DNA of 64,000 nucleotides from Brachionus plicatilis. Lineage: Eukaryota > Rotifera > Eurotatoria > Ploima > Brachionidae. The position numbers were made by a program, and so were the translations under genes. The notes beneath the pieces were generated by a model that saw nothing but the letters and a program-made list of their open reading frames with translations, was not told where the DNA came from and ran no database searches. The stretch spans positions 583,977 through 647,976 of the forward strand of contig QEOQ01000253.1 in the NCBI GenBank assembly GCA_010279815.1. Reading direction: 5' to 3'. Positions 58,838 through 64,000 of the stretch are shown one piece after another (the stretch's first letter is position 1; each line of letters starts with the position of its first letter).

Positions 58838-60324
58838 TTCTAGGACATATTTACTTGATTAACCCGCCCATGCAAAAAATCTAAACTAAAGCTGGATTAA
58901 ATAAAAGAAAATATTTAATTTTAATTGCGGCCAAAATTTTTTAATTATTTTGAGACACGAAAATAAGAAAATTTCCATGTTAATCAGCCAATAAATTAAA
59001 TGAAAAAAACTATTGATGCTTTAAATTATTGTTAAATAATTAATTTTTAGCGAAAATTTTATTTGAACAAGAAATACCAGTTTTTTATCGCCATGTCCCA
59101 GAGATAAAGTTGATATTCTGATTTCAGGTAACTTTTGGATACATTTATGAGCCAAAATTAAACGAGTTTAATTAACACTTGAAGCTAGACTGCTTCAAGA
59201 ACTGCAGAAATTATTGATTTTTAATAATTTAATAAGATTTTTGCGCTCAAATAAAATTAAAAAATGTAATGAGAAGCTTTTTTTTTTGGAAAAATTTGCT
59301 TTAAAAACTGCAATTAACTAAAAGCTTTTATTTAAATTTAATCAAACAAGAACAATAGAATTGATTGCCGATGGCATTTCTTTGTAAACATGAAAAAAGT
59401 TAAAATCACTTTGCCAAAAAAAAAAAACATAGTCTAAATAATGTCTTATGTTTAACAGCTCTTTAAAGTTATTTACTATAATTTTCTAAATAATTTAACT
59501 GTTAATTAAAAAAAGAAACTTTAAACAAAAAAGCTTTTGAATTTTTGTTTTCTCTCTTTTGTTTTCAAGATCTTTCTTCTGAAGCGAACATTATTAGTGT
59601 AAATTGGAGAATTAGACTCATTTTGGAAGACCATAGTTTGGAAAAATTTTAAACTAAATTATTTTTCTTAAAATGATTTATAATATCTACCTTTCTAAAA
59701 ATCAACTTGAGCATAAGTTTTTTTTCTAAATGCCTATCAACAAATTTTTTTAAATTTATTTTTAGAATTAAAATTTTTGAATCAATCTTTGAAAATAATG
59801 CACACCACTGATCGACGTATCTTTAAATATTTGAAATGGTTTCAAGGTTGCCAAAGACTATAAATATATTCCCCCGCTTCTTAATAAAAATTTTCTAAAA
59901 AAAGAATATTTGATCACATAATTAATTGCCAAAATTAGTGTTGTTGATCATTTAAAAATATATGAAACGTCGGATTGAATTTTTTTGGGCTGCTATCTAT
60001 GTTTGCTAAATGTATTTTGTGAGTCAAAAATGTTTTGAAAGGAATTTTTTAATTTTTTTTAAAGCATAATCATTAAAAAAAAACAATCAAGTCTCCAAAC
60101 TGAGCTATTACATATTTATTTTAAGTTTTTAATCAATATATACTTAATATATTTTTTATTTATTATAAAATGCAAACATTGTCTAAGTTTTTTATAAATT
60201 AAAATATAAAAAAAAACTATTAAAAAAATTTGAAAATTGCATTTTTTCATCAATGATTTTCTTTATGAAAGATAAAATGAACATTGATTCATTGAAAATT
60301 TTTTCCTTAAAATATTTAAAAAAA
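58838..60324. other. AT-rich DNA upstream of the uncharacterised gene
   Basis: No coding or RNA feature is recognised, and no core promoter motif stands out. Confidence 0.5.
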
Positions 60325-60553
60325 AATTAAAAAAATTCATCGATCAAGAAATAACTTAATAATTTAGCAAAAAAAAAATCACTTAAAAAAAAGAAAATTT
60401 TAAAATCAAATAGAAAACTAAACATATAGTATTTTTTTCTCATTTTTAGCAGTTTCAATTCTGTATACGATACGATAATACGATAATTTTCAAAATTATT
60501 AACTTATTTAAATTAAATAAATATTTTCAACAAATTAAAAGAGGTCAATAAAT

Positions 60554-60625
60554 GGTTCTATGGTGTAACGGTTAGCACTCTGGACTCTGAATCCAGCGAT
60601 CCGAGTTCAAATCTCGGTAGAACCT
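60554..60625 (+). tRNA. tRNA-Gln (anticodon CTG)
   Basis: Identical over all 72 nt to the genes at 53128-53199 and 53254-53325, with the same flank and a T5 terminator. Confidence 0.97.
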
Positions 60626-60680
60626 TTATTTTTGTTGTTTAAATTTAAATCTTTTTTACTAATATATTTAAAAAAAATAA

Positions 60681-60752
60681 AGGTTCTACCGAGATTTGAA
60701 CTCGGATCGCTGGATTCAGAGTCCAGATTGCTAACCGTTACACCATAGAACC
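60681..60752 (-). tRNA. tRNA-Gln (anticodon CTG) with a D-stem mismatch
   Basis: Same as the other three copies except one base: GTTAGCAA replaces GTTAGCAC, changing C25 of the D stem to A and breaking the pair with G10. The remaining stems are intact. It may still be transcribed but could be a decaying copy. Confidence 0.9.
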
Positions 60753-60795
60753 ATTTATTGACCTCTTTTAATTTGTTGAAAATATTTATTCAAAA

Positions 60796-63371
60796 AATTC
60801 TATTTAATTAAAATTTACTAATGAAACATGCCTCTTGTTCTTTATGAGATATAAATTAATTTTTATTGATTCATTTTTTAAACTAAATAAGTGACTCATT
60901 CATAAAAAAATCACAATAATTTGAACATTATCAATTTATTAGAATCTTTAGAAGAAGAATAAAAATAAATCTTCTCTTACTTGAGTTACTTTTCGGAGAG
61001 AAAATTTTTCGGATACAAGAAGTCCTTATATTTTTTTTATTTTGTATACGGTAATAATCAGAAATTTTTTTTTTGTCAAAAAAAAAATGTTTCAAATCTA
61101 AGGGATTGCGAAAAATATTAATGGTCAATACTTAATTAACTTTTACAAAGTAGGTAAAAAATTAATTAGGATTTTTTGTCTAGAATTTCATTAAATTTGG
61201 CTTTAATTTTGATTTGATCATAGACAAAGTTCTTTGGATTAAGGTTCATTGGACCATTGGATCCATGGTGTTCAGAATTTTATAAATGAGAGATCAGAAA
61301 TCTAAAGAAATATATATTATCGAAAAATTTCTGGTGATATTTAGTATTATTTAAAGAGAATTTTGGCTCAAACGTTTGCTCAATTACCAAGCTAATTATT
61401 TTTATATTAATTTCGCCTCTTTTTTTTGAGAAAAATTTGACCGTAACCTTTTTAAAATAATAAAAATTTTATTCAAAAAATAAAATTTTGCTATTAAATA
61501 TCATTTTAGACTTTGAAAAGTACTCATAAATATAAAAAATGTTTGTTTTTTTATTTAAGATTTTTATAAGTTTATTGGCTTGAAGTTCAGATCTAAGCTT
61601 CTTATTTGAAAATAAGTAAAAATTCCTGAGTTTCTAGTATTTTTTTTTCTTTAATAAAAATAAGAAAACTTGAGCGTTTACAAACATTTCCGTTTAAGCT
61701 CAATATAAGTACAAAAAGAAACTATTACATTAATTAATAGATTTTTGAAGATGCTAGTGGTTTTCAAATATTTTTTGAAATTATTTTGAAATGTCCATTT
61801 GTAACACCTCAACAAAATTTGTCTTATTTTTTTAATGAAAAAGGTTCAACACGTAATATCAGAATCAAAATTTATGTATTCATTCAATAATTTTTATGTT
61901 TAACCCTTTTTGTAAATCTTCAAAAATAATTTTAATGCAAATAAATAATCAAACTGAAAATATTTTAGTTCTAAAATTAGTAATTTTTAATGTTTAACAC
62001 AAAATAACTAAATTAGTTTTAGCTTAACACAATTATAAAGCTGTTATCGACTCTTTCAAATTTACTTTGATTAAAAAAGGTTTCATTTAAAATTATGCAA
62101 ATTATCAAAAATTATTAAAGTCTTTAAGTTAAAACTTCTAATCAGGCCTCTTCTAATGCGTCTCTAAATTTATTTAAATTTAATGAACATTCATCGAATA
62201 ACTTTCTAAAAATTTACTGTAAAAATAAAAGTTATCTAATTCAGATTTTTAATTTATAGACCAAAATTGTAAAAATAGAATCCCTTATAATCGAATTATA
62301 AAACATAAGGAATGCTATAAAATTAATTAAAGAATTTTTCTACTTAGTGAAGCTCGAGTTAACGGAATATCCAATCATGAAGGATTTTAAATAATAATTA
62401 AATCTTAATTATAAAAATCTAAATAAATTTTTTTATGAAAATTATTTACTCATTACGAATTAGAGGTATTGTTCATAAAAGTGCCCTTAGTTTTTACGAA
62501 ATTTAAAAATCCCTTTATTCAGAATCTCTTTCAAAATAATAAAATAAATAATGCTTATTAAATTAAAATCGAAAAATTTCTTAAACGCCCAAATTGCTGC
62601 TTTAATTTTCGAAATATAGTGGTAGGTATATAAATTTTTTCAAAATAATCAATTTTGAATACTTAAGAAAAATAAATAAAAATATTGCTAATTAGTATAA
62701 AATTTGAGCCACTAAAGTTTACATCTTAAAATATAAAAAATAAAAAAATTCTATAAATTATGTAAATTTCAAAAACTAAGAAACATCAAAAATAATTTCA
62801 ATACTGTTAAAAAAACTATAGATATAAAAAAAATCTTTAAAAGACTAACTAAATATTTATTTTATTAATAAAAAATTTGTAAAAAAACAAATTTTTATTT
62901 TTATTTAGCTGGTTTAGATAAAATTTTTTTATCCTAATATCAAATCAATTAGTTTAAAATTTTCCATTTAAAACTTCAATTTTAAAACATTTCTAAAATG
63001 AATTCGTAAAAAAAATCTTATTTAAAATAAAAATTTGATATTAAAAATATTTATAGACTTAACTTTAAATTTTTTTAAAAGTTTTACTTTAAAATTGAAG
63101 ATTTTATTTTCATTAAAGATCAGAATTTTGATAAAAATAAATAAAATTAAAATTTTTTTTATTTTTATCGGCAATAAACTTAATTTTTAATCGAAATTAA
63201 TCAATTTCTTTTACAAAAAGAAAACAAATAACTAAAAGAAATATTTAAAAACAAAATTTTGACTTTTCTTTAAAAAGAATAAAAACTAACTTTGAATTAA
63301 ATCTAGAAGCATTAAACGAGCCTTTTAAAACAATTTAAATCCTCATATCTTTTGAACGGTAGATAACTTTC
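60796..63371. other. Gene-free AT-rich DNA
   Basis: No ORF with recognisable similarity. The minus ORF at 60931-61128 is Lys/Ile/Asn low-complexity and not supported. No repeat structure was noticed. Confidence 0.5.
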
Positions 63372-63905
63372 TCTTAGGGCGTAGTCAACGAGTTGTCCTT
63401 GGTGATGTGGCATCAGATTGGAAAGAGTTCACCAGTGGTGTTCCACGAGGGTCTGTTTTGGGACCAGTTTTGTTCGTTATTTATGTAAACGATCTTTTGG
63501 AAAGTTTTCCAAGTCCAAGTCTTTCATATGCTGATGACTTAAAACTAATGGAGATTTTTGACCAGAACATCACAATGTCAACTTTATTACAACGAGACTT
63601 GAATATTTTAATGGAATGGTCAAGGATTTGGTCAATGGAACTCAACCTATTAAAGTGTACAACATAGGGAAGAATTGAACAAAGTTTGCATAAAAATGTT
63701 ACACATACACTCTGCGAGTCGATTTTGGAAAGGGACCTTGGTGTTATGATCTCAAACGATTTAAAATGGAATAAACAATGCTCAGCTGCTGCTGCTAAGG
63801 CCAACCGTATACTTGGACAAATAAAGAACTCGTTCTCGTATCTGAATCGTGAGACAATTGTACCCTTATACACGTCCTTAGTCAGATCTCATTTAGAATA
63901 TGTGA
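63372..63905 (+). pseudogene. Non-LTR retrotransposon (CR1/jockey-like) reverse transcriptase fragment
   Basis: The frame from about 63372 reads LGRSQRVVLGD, then SGVPRGSVLGPVLFVIYVND (RT block 4), LSYADDLKLM (catalytic YADD, block 5), an in-frame TAG at 63666-63668, then the same frame continues with ERDLGVMISNDLKW and ANRILGQIKNSFSYL (thumb) to LVRSHLEYVI. This is the polymerase core of a jockey/CR1-type LINE. The 5' part (endonuclease and RT blocks 0-3) and the 3' end are missing. The stop codon and truncations make it a dead fragment. Confidence 0.85.
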
Positions 63906-64000
63906 TAAGTGTTTTTATTTATTTATTATTTTTTTTTGTTAATTGTATCGAAAATATACAATTTGTAAAAGGCATTCATTTTGCAAATAGTCAATCTAGG

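Larger units (their letters stand above)
60325..60795. repeat. tRNA-Gln palindrome, inverted duplicate copy B
   Basis: Reverse-oriented copy of 53086-53550: the shared unique flank (ttcatcgatcaagaaataac ... aattattaacttatttaaa) is on its left, then the palindrome. Differences from copy A are scattered small substitutions and indels, so the duplication is fairly recent. Confidence 0.9.

Noticed and set aside
63481..63873. Minus-strand 130-codon ORF at the right edge
   Set aside because: Antisense shadow of the reverse-transcriptase fragment.

Overview
The window is AT-rich nuclear DNA (roughly four-fifths A+T by eye outside exons) from an animal. Every conserved gene is split by GT-AG introns, most of them 45-100 nt and a few over 1 kb expanded by transposon relics. 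The gene set (metabotropic glutamate receptor, chitin-binding peritrophin-type protein, ADAMTS-like protease with ShKT and EGF domains, PINX1, NSUN5, eIF3b) is metazoan. Chitin-binding domains and a eukaryote-style fused urease suggest an invertebrate, probably a protostome; an arthropod/mite or a rotifer would both fit, and the sequence alone does not decide.

Layout, left to right. 179-9012 (-): nine-exon metabotropic glutamate receptor, 1,211 aa. 9-27 kb: gene-poor AT-rich DNA with a Tc1-type transposase relic near 13.3 kb and a large foldback at 23.56-26.49 kb. 27229-28823 (-): secreted protein with four chitin-binding type-2 domains. 30936-35540 (-): five-exon NSUN5 rRNA methyltransferase whose 3-kb third intron is packed with nested inverted-repeat elements. 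37593-41650 (-): twelve-exon, 879-aa urease homologue, complete in frame but lacking every nickel-binding residue. 43161-44575 (-): PINX1 homologue. 47384-50285 (-): secreted M12-type metalloprotease. 51.2-52.7 kb: transposon remnants. 53128-53325: two convergent tRNA-Gln(CUG) genes forming a palindrome. 54204-56596 (+): eIF3b, six exons. 57416-58837 (-): unrecognised intronless 473-aa ORF. 60554-60752: an inverted second copy of the tRNA-Gln palindrome. 63.37-63.9 kb: LINE reverse-transcriptase fragment.

The genes are not an operon or pathway cluster; they are unrelated housekeeping, signalling and secreted-protein genes. Exon-intron models were built by hand from splice sites and reading phase. 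In all six spliced genes except the last 3' exon of the protease, every junction keeps frame and the conserved family motifs continue across it.

The most interesting object is the urease pseudoenzyme: an intact gene with gamma, beta and alpha parts and a typical urease C-terminus, in which all active-site ligands are replaced or deleted. Next are the duplicated tRNA-Gln palindromes flanking a 6.8-kb segment, a hairpin element carrying an AT-hook-like ORF, and several apparently uncharacterised inverted-repeat transposon families.
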